A DNA stretch of 64,000 nucleotides, taken from positions 62,001 to 126,000 of the forward strand of contig CANMIH010000003.1 in assembly GCA_947497905.1 (NCBI GenBank), read 5' to 3'. The position numbers and the translations under genes are program-made. The notes beneath the pieces were generated by a model, which saw nothing but the letters and a program-made list of their open reading frames with translations, did no database searches and was not told where the DNA came from. This DNA is from an uncultured Pelagimonas sp. (GTDB lineage: Bacteria > Pseudomonadota > Alphaproteobacteria > Rhodobacterales > Rhodobacteraceae). Below are positions 37,033 to 46,150 of the stretch, one piece after another. How positions within the stretch are numbered: the first letter of the stretch is position 1; each line of letters starts with the position of its first letter.

Positions 37033-38718
37033 TCAGTTCGCCTGACGGCGCAGGAAGGCCGGAATTTCGATCCGGTCATCTTCAGGCTCTGCCTCGGCCT
37101 GCGGCATCGGAGCAGGGCGCTGTGCCTGCATGGTCGGCTGCTGCCGGCGCGCCGGTTGCTGTGGCTGTTCTGCTGGAGCGGAGTTGCCCGTCATACGGCC
37201 GATCAGCGAGTTCACCGAGAACCCAGCTTTCTTCGGCTCGGCCTGCTGTGGCTGAGCTGCAGGAGCCGCAGCTTCAGTGGCTTCGCGCTGATGCGACACG
37301 GCGGCGCGCATACGAGCCATGGTCTCAGGGCTTGGTGTGCCTGGGGCCGGAGCACGAGGCGCAACAAAGTCCTGCGGATCAGCTTCAAGGCTATCGGGCT
37401 GCGGACGGAACTCTGCTACCTGCGGCTGGTACGCCGGACGTGGCAGACCATCTTCACCCAAGGCGGGCTCATCGTCGAAGATGGTTTCCATCTGCTCTTC
37501 TGCAGCCGCGCGCTGAGCGTCTAGTCCTTGAAACAGCGAAGGTTCTTCATCTTCATACTGTTCCGCAACCGGCGCGGGGGCGGCCGGAGCGGGTGCAGGT
37601 GCTGGGGCGGGTGCCGCCACTGGAGCCTGAGCCGCAACAGGGGCTGCTGCCACAGGAGCCGCAACCGGTGCAGCTGCTGGAGCGTCAATGGTTTTGGTCT
37701 GAGCCGGCTGCGCCAGCGAGCGGCGCGGCAGAGGCGTCTCTGCGTGGCTTTCCACCGCATCGATCCCGGTGGCAACCACCGACACACGCATGTGACCACC
37801 CAGAGTTTCATCCAGGGTCGAGCCAACAATGATATTGGCCTCGGGATCCACTTCTTCGCGAATGCGGTTTGCCGCCTCATCCAGTTCGAACAGGGTCAGG
37901 TCGTGGCCACCGGTGATGTTGATCAACACGCCGCGCGCGCCTTTGAGGCTGATCTCGTCGAGCAGCGGGTTGGCAATCGCCTTCTCTGCCGCCTGAACCG
38001 CGCGATCTTCGCCTTCGGCCTCGCCAGTGCCCATCATGGCCTTGCCCATCTCGTCCATCACGGCGCGAACGTCCGCAAAGTCTAGGTTAATCAGACCGGG
38101 GCGTACCATCAGGTCAGTCACACCCTTCACACCCTGATACAGAACATCGTCTGCCATCGAAAAGGCTTCGGTGAAGGTGGTTTTTTCATTGGCCAGACGG
38201 AACAGGTTCTGGTTCGGAATGATGATCAGAGTATCGACCACCTTCTGAAGCTGCTCAACGCCGGCTTCGGCCTGACGCATCCGTTTGTTGCCCTCAAACT
38301 GGAATGGTTTGGTCACAACACCAACGGTCAGAACACCAAGCTCACGGGCGGCCTGTGCGATGATTGGCGCCGCACCGGTTCCAGTGCCACCACCCATGCC
38401 AGCGGTGATAAAGCACATATGTGCGCCCGCCAGATGATCAACGATCTGTTCAATGCTTTCTTCGGCAGCAGCGGCACCAACAGTGGCGCGGGCTCCGGCG
38501 CCCAGACCCTCGGTGACTTTAACACCCAGCTGAACACGCTGTTCAGACTGGCTTTGCTGAAGCGCTTGGGCGTCGGTGTTGGCGACGACAAAGTCCACAC
38601 CTTCCAGCTGCTTTTCGATCATGTTGTTGACGGCGTTGCCGCCAGCCCCGCCCACGCCGAATACCGTGATACGCGGTTTCAACTCTTCCTGACCGGGCAT
38701 GGAAAGGTTCAATGTCAT
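37033..38718 (-). CDS. ftsZ: Cell division GTPase FtsZ
   Basis: Tubulin-like GTPase forming the Z ring. The 561 residues start with [14 protein letters not shown] and carry the tubulin signature [10 protein letters not shown] (about 108) and the T7 loop region [11 protein letters not shown]. The body ends near 320, followed by an unusually long linker rich in Ala/Pro/Val (about 345-395, repeated P-A-P-A units) and further acidic and Gln-rich segments. It ends with the conserved C-terminal peptide [14 protein letters not shown] that binds FtsA and other partners. Long linkers are common in alphaproteobacteria. It follows a terminator after ftsA, so it probably has its own regulated promoter. 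Confidence 0.97.
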   Translation of the reverse strand: MTLNLSMPGQEELKPRITVFGVGGAGGNAVNNMIEKQLEGVDFVVANTDAQALQQSQSEQRVQLGVKVTEGLGAGARATVGAAAAEESIEQIVDHLAGAHMCFITAGMGGGTGTGAAPIIAQAARELGVLTVGVVTKPFQFEGNKRMRQAEAGVEQLQKVVDTLIIIPNQNLFRLANEKTTFTEAFSMADDVLYQGVKGVTDLMVRPGLINLDFADVRAVMDEMGKAMMGTGEAEGEDRAVQAAEKAIANPLLDEISLKGARGVLINITGGHDLTLFELDEAANRIREEVDPEANIIVGSTLDETLGGHMRVSVVATGIDAVESHAETPLPRRSLAQPAQTKTIDAPAAAPVAAPVAAAPVAAQAPVAAPAPAPAPAPAAPAPVAEQYEDEEPSLFQGLDAQRAAAEEQMETIFDDEPALGEDGLPRPAYQPQVAEFRPQPDSLEADPQDFVAPRAPAPGTPSPETMARMRAAVSHQREATEAAAPAAQPQQAEPKKAGFSVNSLIGRMTGNSAPAEQPQQPARRQQPTMQAQRPAPMPQAEAEPEDDRIEIPAFLRRQAN

Positions 38719-38811
38719 TTGTCTGTCCGCCTGATTGTTATTTGGGCAAATCCAGGCCTGTCCTCCGCCTGTTCAGCCCCAGATTAGCGCGACACGCTGG
38801 ACTCGTCACGC

Positions 38812-38827
38812 GAAAAACGCGTTTTTC
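38812..38827. promoter_or_regulatory. Perfect 16-base palindrome upstream of ftsZ
   Basis: GAAAAACGCGTTTTTC has no unpaired centre, so it is more like a protein-binding dyad than an RNA hairpin. It lies about 95-110 bases before the ftsZ start. The binding factor is unknown. Confidence 0.5.
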
Positions 38828-39014
38828 ATACCAAATGAGGCATGTTTTTGACATCAATACGCAGGATTTCGCCGAACCCCGCAGATTTTGCGATTGATCG
38901 GATACGACATACCACAGACAGCAAGTGGCGCTGGACACCCGGCACCAAATCCATGTGGGTCTAAGATGTGGAAAGACCTGCTCGCCCCTCCTGCGCCGCT
39001 TGTGTCGGCGTCTG

Positions 39015-39030
39015 TTAAAAAGGTTTTAAC
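39015..39030. promoter_or_regulatory. CtrA-type binding site
   Basis: TTAA-N7-TTAAC (TTAAAAAGGTTTTAAC), the alphaproteobacterial CtrA consensus, and reading TTAA-N7-TTAAC on the other strand as well because the site is symmetric (GTTAAAA-AGG-TTTTAAC). About 300 bases upstream of ftsZ. Function inferred. Confidence 0.55.
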
Positions 39031-39103
39031 GCCCCTGCCCCGGGCTGTCACTCAAAAATCGAGGGATATCCCCCGTTTTTCCCGGTCTTATGCACAAGAA
39101 ACC

Positions 39104-39112
39104 TGTGGATAA
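39104..39112 (-). promoter_or_regulatory. Perfect DnaA box
   Basis: TTATCCACA on the minus strand, an exact match to the DnaA 9-mer consensus, in the ftsZ upstream region beside the ftsA terminator. A single box can occur by chance; the location gives it weight. Confidence 0.5.
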
Positions 39113-39140
39113 AAAAGAGGCCGCCCAAAACAGGCGACCC
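39111..39140 (-). terminator. Terminator of ftsA
   Basis: On the minus strand GGTCGCC-loop of 7-GGCGGCC (one T-G wobble) followed by TCTTTTTT, 27 bases past the ftsA stop. Confidence 0.8.
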
Positions 39141-39165
39141 TTTTGACCTCACTTGGTGACATCAC

Positions 39166-40494
39166 TCACCAGTTGTCGCGGAACCACTGCACCGCGCGCT
39201 TCAGGCTGCGGGTTGGGTACTTGTCGACAGGAATTTCGAAGTCCCACCATTCATCCTGCGGATGCGCCGCAAAGAGCGACAACCCCACCGCCCCGGCAAA
39301 GCCCGGCCCGGTCGCCGCCTGTGGCAACCCATGGACACGCAACGGCCGCCCAAGACGCACCTGATGCCCAAGGATCTTTGAAGCCAGACCGTCAAGGCCC
39401 GGAATCTGGCTTGCCCCCCCGGTGAGAACAATCTGTTTGCTGGGCAGGTGATCAAATCCCGCATTGTCGAGACAGACCCGCACCTCTTCGAGAATCTCCT
39501 CAACACGCGGACGCATGATCCCGATCAGCTCGGTACGGCTCACGGTGCGGCGGTCATGCTCCCAATCGCCCGTCTCGCCCCCGGTCTCGATCATCTCACG
39601 ATCATCCATACCCGTGGCATGTACGCCGCCATAGAAGGTCTTGATCCGCTCAGCCGTGGCCGTCGGCACCTGAAGCCCCATCGAAATGTCGCTGGTGACG
39701 TGATCGCCCCCCATGCGCACCGCGTCGGAATAAATCATGTGTTTTTTGATGAAGATCGACACGCCGGTGCTTCCGCCGCCCATATCGATACAGGCCGCGC
39801 CCAGCTCCTGTTCGTCTTCCACAAGCGCCGAAACACCGGACACATAGGCGGAAGATGCCAACCCGGCGAGTTCGAGATCACAGCGTTTGACGCAATGGGC
39901 CAGATTTTGAACCGCCTGCGCACCCACCGTCAGCATATGCATGTCACACGACAGCTCATTGCCGATCTGCCCGCGCGGATCGCTCAACCCCGAGCGGTGA
40001 TCCAGCGCAAAGTTCACCGGCTGGGCATGCAGCACTTCACGACCATGGCCGTAGTCTGGCACATCACAGGCCGACAACACGCGCGCCACATCCTGCTCGT
40101 CCACGGTAACGCCCATCACATCGACATTGCCCGCAAGCCCATAGCTGCGTGGTCCGCCACCTGAGAAACAGGCAATCACGTGATCCACCCGGATACCGGC
40201 CATCTTCTGCGCGGCCTGAACGGCGGTACGGATGGCACGCTCGGTTTCGCCCATGCTGTTGATTTCGCCAAACTTGACGCCGCGCGACCGCGTGGTCGCC
40301 GCGCCAATCACACGAAACCCGCTTTGACCCGCCAGGCTGCCAATGCCCTCATCACTTGGATCAGACCCATCAAAGCGCAGCACCAGACAGGCAATCTTAG
40401 AGCTGCCCACATCCAAAATAGCCACAACACCGCGTTGCATCGCAGCTTTGCGCATATTGCGCATGGCTCTTTGTGACTCGTAAAGCTCGATCAT
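39166..40494 (-). CDS. ftsA: Cell division protein FtsA
   Basis: Actin-like ATPase that tethers FtsZ to the membrane. The 442 residues show AILDVGSSKIACLV (phosphate 1 loop), AACIDMGGGSTGVSIF (phosphate 2, about 210) and IVLTGGASQIPGLDGLASKILG (adenosine motif, about 370). The C-terminal membrane-targeting helix is LKRAVQWFRDNW. Start is ATG with GGAG seven bases upstream, two bases after the ftsQ stop, indicating coupling. Confidence 0.96.
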   Translation of the reverse strand: MIELYESQRAMRNMRKAAMQRGVVAILDVGSSKIACLVLRFDGSDPSDEGIGSLAGQSGFRVIGAATTRSRGVKFGEINSMGETERAIRTAVQAAQKMAGIRVDHVIACFSGGGPRSYGLAGNVDVMGVTVDEQDVARVLSACDVPDYGHGREVLHAQPVNFALDHRSGLSDPRGQIGNELSCDMHMLTVGAQAVQNLAHCVKRCDLELAGLASSAYVSGVSALVEDEQELGAACIDMGGGSTGVSIFIKKHMIYSDAVRMGGDHVTSDISMGLQVPTATAERIKTFYGGVHATGMDDREMIETGGETGDWEHDRRTVSRTELIGIMRPRVEEILEEVRVCLDNAGFDHLPSKQIVLTGGASQIPGLDGLASKILGHQVRLGRPLRVHGLPQAATGPGFAGAVGLSLFAAHPQDEWWDFEIPVDKYPTRSLKRAVQWFRDNW

Positions 40495-40496
40495 TC

Positions 40497-41387
40497 TTAT
40501 TCTCCACCAGCCTCAAATGCTTTGATCTGCCGCATCTGTTGTGCGGCTTGGTCACTCATACGTAAAACGGGACGATGCGGCAGACGCAGATCCACCGCGA
40601 CAATGTCCCGCGACATCAATTTGATATTGATCGCCTGATCCATGGCGATCGTGCGCTCCAGCGCCTGCACCGCACCGGTTTCAGGCAACAAAATACGCTG
40701 CCCCCGGTCCAGAACCACATCCCAGCGCCGCGCACCCATGCGTTCAAACCCGCGCAACCGACCCCGCAATGGCCCTGTGACGGCATAAAGCTCAAGCGCC
40801 TCAGCCACCGCATCATGCGCGCCTTCTCCTGCAATCACTGGAAGGTTTACATAATGCGCCCGCGACGGAGCGGGCCCGACAAGAATGCCCGTGGCATCCA
40901 AAAGCTCAAGCCCACGGTCCCCCCGGCGCAACACCGCAGGCTGGCGTTCAACAACATCCACCTGCAACACCCCACCGGTACGGATCTTCACCTCGGCTGA
41001 GCTCACCGCATGCAGGGCACCAACGGTCTCAAGGATCTCATCCAGTTCAAGGTCAAACGAGCTCACCGGGAAATCGATGGGCAGCAGCTTGCGGATATCC
41101 TCCGCAACACGAGGGCTCGCCCCATCCACCGCCATCAGTTTGACCTGAAATTCCGGCCGCCCGGCAATGGCATCGCGGATTTCTGTGCCCAGATCCGCCA
41201 CCATCTGGCGGTTCTCAGCAATCGACGCCCAATAGCCAATCGCCCCAGCCACAAGCACAAATGGCAAAACAACCCGCGTGCCAAACCGGAATGCAGGTGT
41301 CAGTTTCAGCCGCTCGACCCGGTACGAAAGCCGGGACGGTGCCGGATCATTGATCGGAGGTCCATCGGCCCGTCTCAGCGCACGCAT
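40497..41387 (-). CDS. ftsQ: Cell division protein FtsQ
   Basis: Bitopic divisome protein of 296 residues. A cytoplasmic N-terminus precedes one membrane helix (TRVVLPFVLVAGAIGYWASI, about 40-58), a periplasmic POTRA domain (EIRDAIAGRPEFQVKLMAVDG onwards) and the FtsQ beta domain. The ATG at 41387 with GGAGG seven bases upstream is preferred to a TTG at 41414. It overlaps the ddl stop region by 13 bases and leads directly into ftsA. Confidence 0.94.
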   Translation of the reverse strand: MRALRRADGPPINDPAPSRLSYRVERLKLTPAFRFGTRVVLPFVLVAGAIGYWASIAENRQMVADLGTEIRDAIAGRPEFQVKLMAVDGASPRVAEDIRKLLPIDFPVSSFDLELDEILETVGALHAVSSAEVKIRTGGVLQVDVVERQPAVLRRGDRGLELLDATGILVGPAPSRAHYVNLPVIAGEGAHDAVAEALELYAVTGPLRGRLRGFERMGARRWDVVLDRGQRILLPETGAVQALERTIAMDQAINIKLMSRDIVAVDLRLPHRPVLRMSDQAAQQMRQIKAFEAGGE

Positions 41388-42289
41388 GAGGCATCCTCCA
41401 CCAACCACGCGCAAAGCTGACCAAAGCTCAACCCCACCGCCTGCGCCTGCTCCGGCGACAGCGACGTGGGTGTCATCCCCGGCTGGGTATTGGTTTCAAG
41501 CAGGACAATCCCGTCCAGCCCTTTGGCCTCATCCCACCGGAAATCGGTGCGCGAAATCCCTTTGCAGCCCAACGCCTGATGGGCGCGCAACGCATAATCC
41601 TGGCAGGCTTTGGTGATCTCATCAGGCAGCTCAGCCGGGCACACATGACGCGACCCACCGGCGGCATATTTGGCCTCATAATCGTACCAGCCGTCGGTGA
41701 TGATATCGGTGACCGGCAGAACCCGATCTCCCATAACTGTACAGGTGAGCTCACGCCCTGTGACATAGCCCTCAACCATCACGGTCTGCGGCATCTCTTC
41801 CGACAGGATGGGCGGACCATTGGCCGCCTCGTGAACGATATAGATCCCGACCGACGAGCCTTCGTTATAGGGTTTCACCACATAGGGCGGCGCCATCACA
41901 TGGTCACGTTCAACCGCGTCGCGATCCGCCAGCACGCTCTCGGCCACCGGCAATCCTGCGGCGCGATAAATCTCTTTGGTGCGTTCTTTGTCCATCGCCA
42001 TGGACGAGGCCATCACACCGGAATGTGTGTAAGGGAGGCGCAGCCATTCCAACAGGCCCTGCACACAGCCATCTTCGCCCCAACGCCCATGCAGCGCATT
42101 GAACACGACGTCGGGTTGCACCTCGCTCAGCCGCTCGACCAGATCCTGGCCCGCGTCGATCTCGACAACCTCAAATCCTTCGCCCCTCAAAGCGGCGGCA
42201 CATTCCCGCCCGGAAACAAGCGACACTTCGCGTTCAGCTGAAGGTCCGCCCAATAATACCGCCACTTTCGGGAGTGCCCTGCTCGACAT
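41375..42289 (-). CDS. ddl: D-alanine--D-alanine ligase
   Basis: ATP-grasp enzyme making D-Ala-D-Ala for the peptidoglycan precursor. The 304 residues contain VAVLLGGPSAEREVSL at the N-terminus, the PYVVKPYNEGSSVGIYIV ATP-binding region (about 140) and the C-terminal metal-binding segment VLLETNTQPGMTPTSL. It lies downstream of murB in the usual order, separated by 160 bases that hold three hairpins. Confidence 0.95.
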   Translation of the reverse strand: MSSRALPKVAVLLGGPSAEREVSLVSGRECAAALRGEGFEVVEIDAGQDLVERLSEVQPDVVFNALHGRWGEDGCVQGLLEWLRLPYTHSGVMASSMAMDKERTKEIYRAAGLPVAESVLADRDAVERDHVMAPPYVVKPYNEGSSVGIYIVHEAANGPPILSEEMPQTVMVEGYVTGRELTCTVMGDRVLPVTDIITDGWYDYEAKYAAGGSRHVCPAELPDEITKACQDYALRAHQALGCKGISRTDFRWDEAKGLDGIVLLETNTQPGMTPTSLSPEQAQAVGLSFGQLCAWLVEDASCVR

Positions 42290-42310
42290 CCCAAAAACCG
42301 CCTCTGACGC

Positions 42311-42376
42311 GGGGTCTTTGACCCCATTTTTGTTTCAGGGGATGTCCCCTGCTCGATTTCGCCGGGTGTATCCCGG
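42311..42376. repeat. Three consecutive hairpins between murB and ddl
   Basis: GGGGTC-TTT-GACCCC (42311-42325), CAGGGGA-TG-TCCCCTG (42336-42351) and CCGGG-TGTAT-CCCGG (42362-42376). On the plus strand the first is followed by ATTTTTGTTT like a terminator, but no plus-strand gene ends here. On the minus strand they sit in the leader of ddl. Similar paired hairpins occur at 56291-56331. Confidence 0.65.
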
Positions 42377-42449
42377 TGCCTTTTACGATCTGCCTGTGAT
42401 CGCTTTTATTGTGCGGCCTGTGCCTTGGTCTGTTTTCAGATCCGAAAGG

Positions 42450-43382
42450 TTAGCCCGCATCCGGGATCGGTTCGCCGACCCGCATGATTTCCCATACTAG
42501 CTCTATTCCGCTGTTTTGGAAAACCCTTTTTCTCACTTCTTCACCCAAACCTTCCAGATCCGCCGCTGTCGCAGCGTCAGCATTGGTCAGAAAGTTCGAG
42601 TGTTTCTCGCTCATCTGCGCTCCACCCAAGGTTGCACCACGCATACCTGCGTCATCAATCACCTTCCAGGCCTTCAACTCATGCGTGTCATCTGCCTGCC
42701 CGGTTGAGCTAAAACCGGCGGGATTGCGGAAAGTGCTACCGGCTGTGCGATCCTTGGTGGGCTGGGTCTCGTCGCGCTTTTGCAACTGCGCCGTCATATG
42801 CGCGTCAAGCGCCTCAGGCGCGCCGGCCTTGCCCTCAAACATCGCCTCGACAATGACCCACCCCTCGGGCAGTTCACTCTGGCGATACTGAAACTGCAAC
42901 GCTTCTGCACTCAGGATCTTTTCCTCGCCATCCCGGGTCACAACCCGAATGTGGACCAGATGATCCGCCACATAAGACCCGTAACAGCCCGCATTCATCC
43001 GCACCGCGCCGCCGATGCTGCCGGGAATAGTGCGCAGAAAGGTCAGATCGACCCCGGCCTCCGCCGCCTTGCGCGCCACATGCGCATCCAGCGCCGCCGC
43101 CCCGGCTGTCACGCAGGTGCCCTCAACCGAAATACCATTAAAGCCACGCCCCAGCCGGATCACCACCGCGCGAATGCCGCCATCGCGCACAATCAGGTTC
43201 GACCCAACCCCCATGGGAAACACCGCCACATCCTCGGGAAGCGCCGCCAGAAAGGCCTTGAGATCGTCTAGGTCGGCAGGCTGAAACAGATAATCCGCAG
43301 GCCCGCCCACACGCAGCCAGGTCAGACCTGAGAGATCACGATTGGGGGTCAGTTTTCCACGGACAGAAGGCATTTGGGTCAT
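42450..43382 (-). CDS. murB: UDP-N-acetylmuramate dehydrogenase MurB
   Basis: FAD enzyme that reduces UDP-GlcNAc-enolpyruvate to UDP-MurNAc. The 310 residues show the FAD-binding [16 protein letters not shown] (about 65), [20 protein letters not shown] (about 120) and the catalytic [17 protein letters not shown] segment with the conserved Ser and C-terminal Glu. I use the ATG at 43382; upstream in-frame codons are Arg-rich and unlike the family. A weak ribosome-binding site is the only oddity. The gene upstream is an insertion, so its promoter situation is altered. Confidence 0.94.
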   Translation of the reverse strand: MTQMPSVRGKLTPNRDLSGLTWLRVGGPADYLFQPADLDDLKAFLAALPEDVAVFPMGVGSNLIVRDGGIRAVVIRLGRGFNGISVEGTCVTAGAAALDAHVARKAAEAGVDLTFLRTIPGSIGGAVRMNAGCYGSYVADHLVHIRVVTRDGEEKILSAEALQFQYRQSELPEGWVIVEAMFEGKAGAPEALDAHMTAQLQKRDETQPTKDRTAGSTFRNPAGFSSTGQADDTHELKAWKVIDDAGMRGATLGGAQMSEKHSNFLTNADAATAADLEGLGEEVRKRVFQNSGIELVWEIMRVGEPIPDAG

Positions 43383-43498
43383 AACAGCACCGATTTTTTG
43401 TCGCACAGCGCCCCTGCGCACAGAGCACCGCCCCAGCCTCCTAAGCCAACCCCGCCCCCGGCGCAATCAGGGATGCGGGGGGGGGTGGCAGGGTTACG

Positions 43499-45133
43499 CT
43501 ACTTCGCCAACAACTTACTGATCGCCGCCGCAACTGAAGGATCAAGTCCACCCTCATCTTTGACAAGGCCATCGGAGCTTGGCCGGAACAAGGCGCCATA
43601 CACAATCGCTCTTTGGTCACGAACCTCTTCAGACGCACCATCACCCGAAGCAAGCAGCTCGATATAAGTACCTGCAAACGCCACTCTCTCACGGGCATCC
43701 AAATACAGATGTCGCTCCGAGAGATATTCTTTCATTTTGATGCGCGTGACCCACAGAAGAAGCGTGAAGAAGGTCAGAACAAAGGTAACGAAGAGAACCC
43801 CCTTAACACCGAACCCGGAGCACAACCCTTGGCTTACCTTCGCCGCATCACATCCAAGCGGCATTAGAAACTCTTCGACTTTGGCAGCGGAATTGATGAG
43901 GTATTGAACCCCAAAAACCATTGCCCCCGCCGTCACAATCAGGCCAGCAAGGAACCAGCCAAATGCCCAGTTCCTGGCGGTAGAATGCTCACGCTGCTTC
44001 TCCTCCCAAAGCTCAATAGGCTTTGAGAAGATATGTCTTTGCTTCAGTGCCTCTTCAGCGCTTTCAAGCTTGGCGTTCAGCTGATTTTCAAAATCGTCGA
44101 GTCTGTCGTCGGCCTCTTTCTTGCGGCCTGTCAAAGCATCGAAGCGCCTCTCTGCCAATTCCACTTTGCTTTCGTATCCCTCAAAGAAGGTAGCTAGCCG
44201 CTGCTTACCCTCAAGAACGATGTTAGCGCTGCGCTCACATTGCTGCTCGATATCGCGAATTGACTTAGTCAGTGGGGAAATAGAGGCATCTAAAGAAAGC
44301 GTCTTTTCCGACAACGCTCTATAATCGGCCTCCGCGTTGACAAATTTTTCTTCCAAGTTTGTTGAAAGGCTACCTAGCCAAATATCATAGATGTCCTGAT
44401 GCACCTCTTCTACGGCCCAGTCCTCCACTGACAACCGAGCAACTTTTTCGACTACTGGTAGCTGCACACTCGGTGTGGCACCTCCAAGTATACGATTTAG
44501 CCACCAAGTCCAAAAGCGCCAGCGCACCTCAGAATTATCCCGATTGACATATTCGGTAACCTCTCGCCACCCCGTTTGATAGGTATTTGGAACAACTATC
44601 GATGTCCAAAAATCCACTTCATTAGCCCTAAACTTATGAAGGTCCGAAACGACAGTGCCCCAGTCGTCGCCTCCTAGCGTAGCAACGTCCTCAATCACGG
44701 CAGTTGCACGTTCTATCCCAGTCGTCGCATTTTCAGTTAGAATGGCTCTTACGAGATTTTTAGTCGCTCGAAATGCTTTAGACGCAGATTGTTCCTGAAG
44801 GGCACCTTTGAAATGGCTTGACCACTTTTGGTTCCATTCCTCAGTGCCAGACATTCTTAAATGTCGTTCTATTGGAAATCCCTTTTCCCTTAGAGCAATC
44901 TGAGCAAAGAACACGTTGCGCAAAAGCGCGAAAGGGGAAGGAGCGTTTCCGTTGTTACGGCTTTGAATCATGTACCAATGCCAGTACTCAACAACCGCTA
45001 GAACGGATGTCTTCCATCCCACGATTAACAACATTCGTAATAGAGCTGCTCTGTCTTCCTCTGTTTCTTGCGGAACCGAGTTCACCCAAGCGACAAAGCT
45101 TCGACCGTCAATAATTTCTTTTGTGTCCAACAT
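43499..45133 (-). CDS. Membrane/coiled-coil protein of unknown function, DUF6161-like (544 aa)
   Basis: Not a dcw gene. Residues 1-250 are an unrecognised helical Trp-rich domain (KTSVLAVVEYWHWYMIQ, RWRFWTWWLNRIL). Residues about 255-385 form a long predicted coiled coil (EKTLSLDASISPLTKSIRD, KKEADDRLDDFENQLNAKLE). Two membrane helices lie at about 388-414 and 446-465, followed by a cytoplasmic tail with MKEYLSERHLYLDARERVAF and AIVYGALFRPSSDGLVKDEG. That tail recalls the DUF6161 family from memory; the rest is unassigned. Its base composition in lines I counted (48-62% G+C) is on average lower than that of its neighbours. There is no clear ribosome-binding site. It lies between murB and a small membrane protein. 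Confidence 0.72.
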   Translation of the reverse strand: MLDTKEIIDGRSFVAWVNSVPQETEEDRAALLRMLLIVGWKTSVLAVVEYWHWYMIQSRNNGNAPSPFALLRNVFFAQIALREKGFPIERHLRMSGTEEWNQKWSSHFKGALQEQSASKAFRATKNLVRAILTENATTGIERATAVIEDVATLGGDDWGTVVSDLHKFRANEVDFWTSIVVPNTYQTGWREVTEYVNRDNSEVRWRFWTWWLNRILGGATPSVQLPVVEKVARLSVEDWAVEEVHQDIYDIWLGSLSTNLEEKFVNAEADYRALSEKTLSLDASISPLTKSIRDIEQQCERSANIVLEGKQRLATFFEGYESKVELAERRFDALTGRKKEADDRLDDFENQLNAKLESAEEALKQRHIFSKPIELWEEKQREHSTARNWAFGWFLAGLIVTAGAMVFGVQYLINSAAKVEEFLMPLGCDAAKVSQGLCSGFGVKGVLFVTFVLTFFTLLLWVTRIKMKEYLSERHLYLDARERVAFAGTYIELLASGDGASEEVRDQRAIVYGALFRPSSDGLVKDEGGLDPSVAAAISKLLAK

Positions 45134-45198
45134 AGGGCAGACAATTGCGCATATCCGTCCGCAAACACAAGGTTATTTCAAACCCAGCTCACGCCGAT

Positions 45199-45471
45199 TC
45201 AGCAGGTCGCACCTCGGGGACAGCGCAGCACGCCGACCAGCGAGCCAAGCACACCTCCGACCAGCCCGGGCAGCACCATGGCCCAGAGCATCAGCGAATA
45301 GATCACCCCGTCCAGACCCGGCGCGGTCTGGTCCTGCCAGACCACCCAGGCAGTGAAACCAGTGGCCCCGGCAATCAGCGCGCGACCGGTCAAAACCTGT
45401 CCGCGCACAAAGGGCAGATAGCCTGCAAACAGGCCGGTGAGAAATGAGAGAAATGGAACAGTGAGCAGCAT
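45199..45471 (-). CDS. Small hypothetical membrane protein (90 aa)
   Basis: Three hydrophobic segments are visible: MLLTVPFLSFLTGLFAGYLPF, ALIAGATGFTAWVVW and a C-terminal LMLWAMVLPGLVGGVLGSLVGV. No family is recognised, but GGGG seven bases before the ATG and a real-looking membrane pattern support it as coding. It follows the DUF2484 pair on the same strand, with a 113-base gap, and may belong with them. Confidence 0.6.
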   Translation of the reverse strand: MLLTVPFLSFLTGLFAGYLPFVRGQVLTGRALIAGATGFTAWVVWQDQTAPGLDGVIYSLMLWAMVLPGLVGGVLGSLVGVLRCPRGATC

Positions 45472-45584
45472 GATACATCCCCAAGGGCCCGCGTGGCCCC
45501 GATATCTCTAATATGGGAATGTGCGCGAGGCGGGTCACGTCACAAAATCTGCACAGCGCTTCAACAAAAATGCAGAGGTCGCGA

Positions 45585-45833
45585 TCAGCCGCTGAACCGT
45601 CCGCGCAGCCAGCGCAGCAGATAGCGCAGCGGCCAGCGCAGCACGCTTGCCCCGGCAAAGAGCGAAATCAACCCCACCCAGGGGCCGTTTTCATAGGTGA
45701 CATAGCCCAGCAGAGGGATGCCAATCGCAATCAGCACATAGGCCCGGCTCCAATGATTGTCACGGCTGGGCAGCATCGCCAGCAGGTTGGCCGCAAGCAG
45801 CCAGACAAACACCAAAATCAACGACAGGCTCAT
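45585..45833 (-). CDS. DUF2484 family membrane protein, copy 2
   Basis: Membrane protein of 82 residues matching DUF2484: helix SLILVFVWLLAANLLAMLP, a central hydrophobic pair, and the end LRWPLRYLLRWLRGR. The latter mirrors FRNPLRYFWRRALGK in the neighbouring gene, showing the two are tandem paralogues. GAGGGGG precedes the ATG. The family is found in Rhodobacterales near the murC-murB genes; its function is unknown. Confidence 0.82.
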   Translation of the reverse strand: MSLSLILVFVWLLAANLLAMLPSRDNHWSRAYVLIAIGIPLLGYVTYENGPWVGLISLFAGASVLRWPLRYLLRWLRGRFSG

Positions 45834-45895
45834 ACCGCCCCCTCATGCCTTACGCGGCGGGATACTGACGTAACTGTTAACGTCTGACAAGGGGG

Positions 45896-46150
45896 TTAGT
45901 CGTGGGGCGGTGTCGCTTTCCCCAAGGCCCGGCGCCAGAAATAGCGCAACGGGTTGCGAAACATCGACAAAAACCCAAGCAGACAGAGCACAGCAATGGT
46001 CCAGCCGTGGCTTGCACCAATCCACAGGATCAACACAGGCGCCGCGACCAGCAAGATCACCCCTGGCACATATTGCCGCCGCATCGGCAGCATCGCCACC
46101 CCGGCCGAGGCCAGCGCCCAGAGCGCTCCACTGATCAAGGCCCAACTCAT
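45896..46150 (-). CDS. DUF2484 family membrane protein, copy 1
   Basis: Membrane protein of 84 residues with helices ALISGALWALASAGVAMLP and GVILLVAAPVLILWIG and the family's basic end PLRYFWRRALGKA. I use the ATG at 46150, which overlaps the stop of the amino-acid permease by 4 bases (ATGA), with GGAGGG upstream. Likely translated together with the permease and the second DUF2484 copy 62 bases on. Confidence 0.82.
   Translation of the reverse strand: MSWALISGALWALASAGVAMLPMRRQYVPGVILLVAAPVLILWIGASHGWTIAVLCLLGFLSMFRNPLRYFWRRALGKATPPHD

Larger units (their letters stand above)
38719..39165. other. ftsA-ftsZ intergenic regulatory region
   Basis: 447 bases without a supportable gene. In order towards ftsZ: the ftsA terminator, a DnaA box, a CtrA-type site, a perfect 16-base palindrome and one GANTC methylation site (GACTC at 38800, 82 bases before the ftsZ start). 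The remainder shows nothing clear. Confidence 0.65.
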
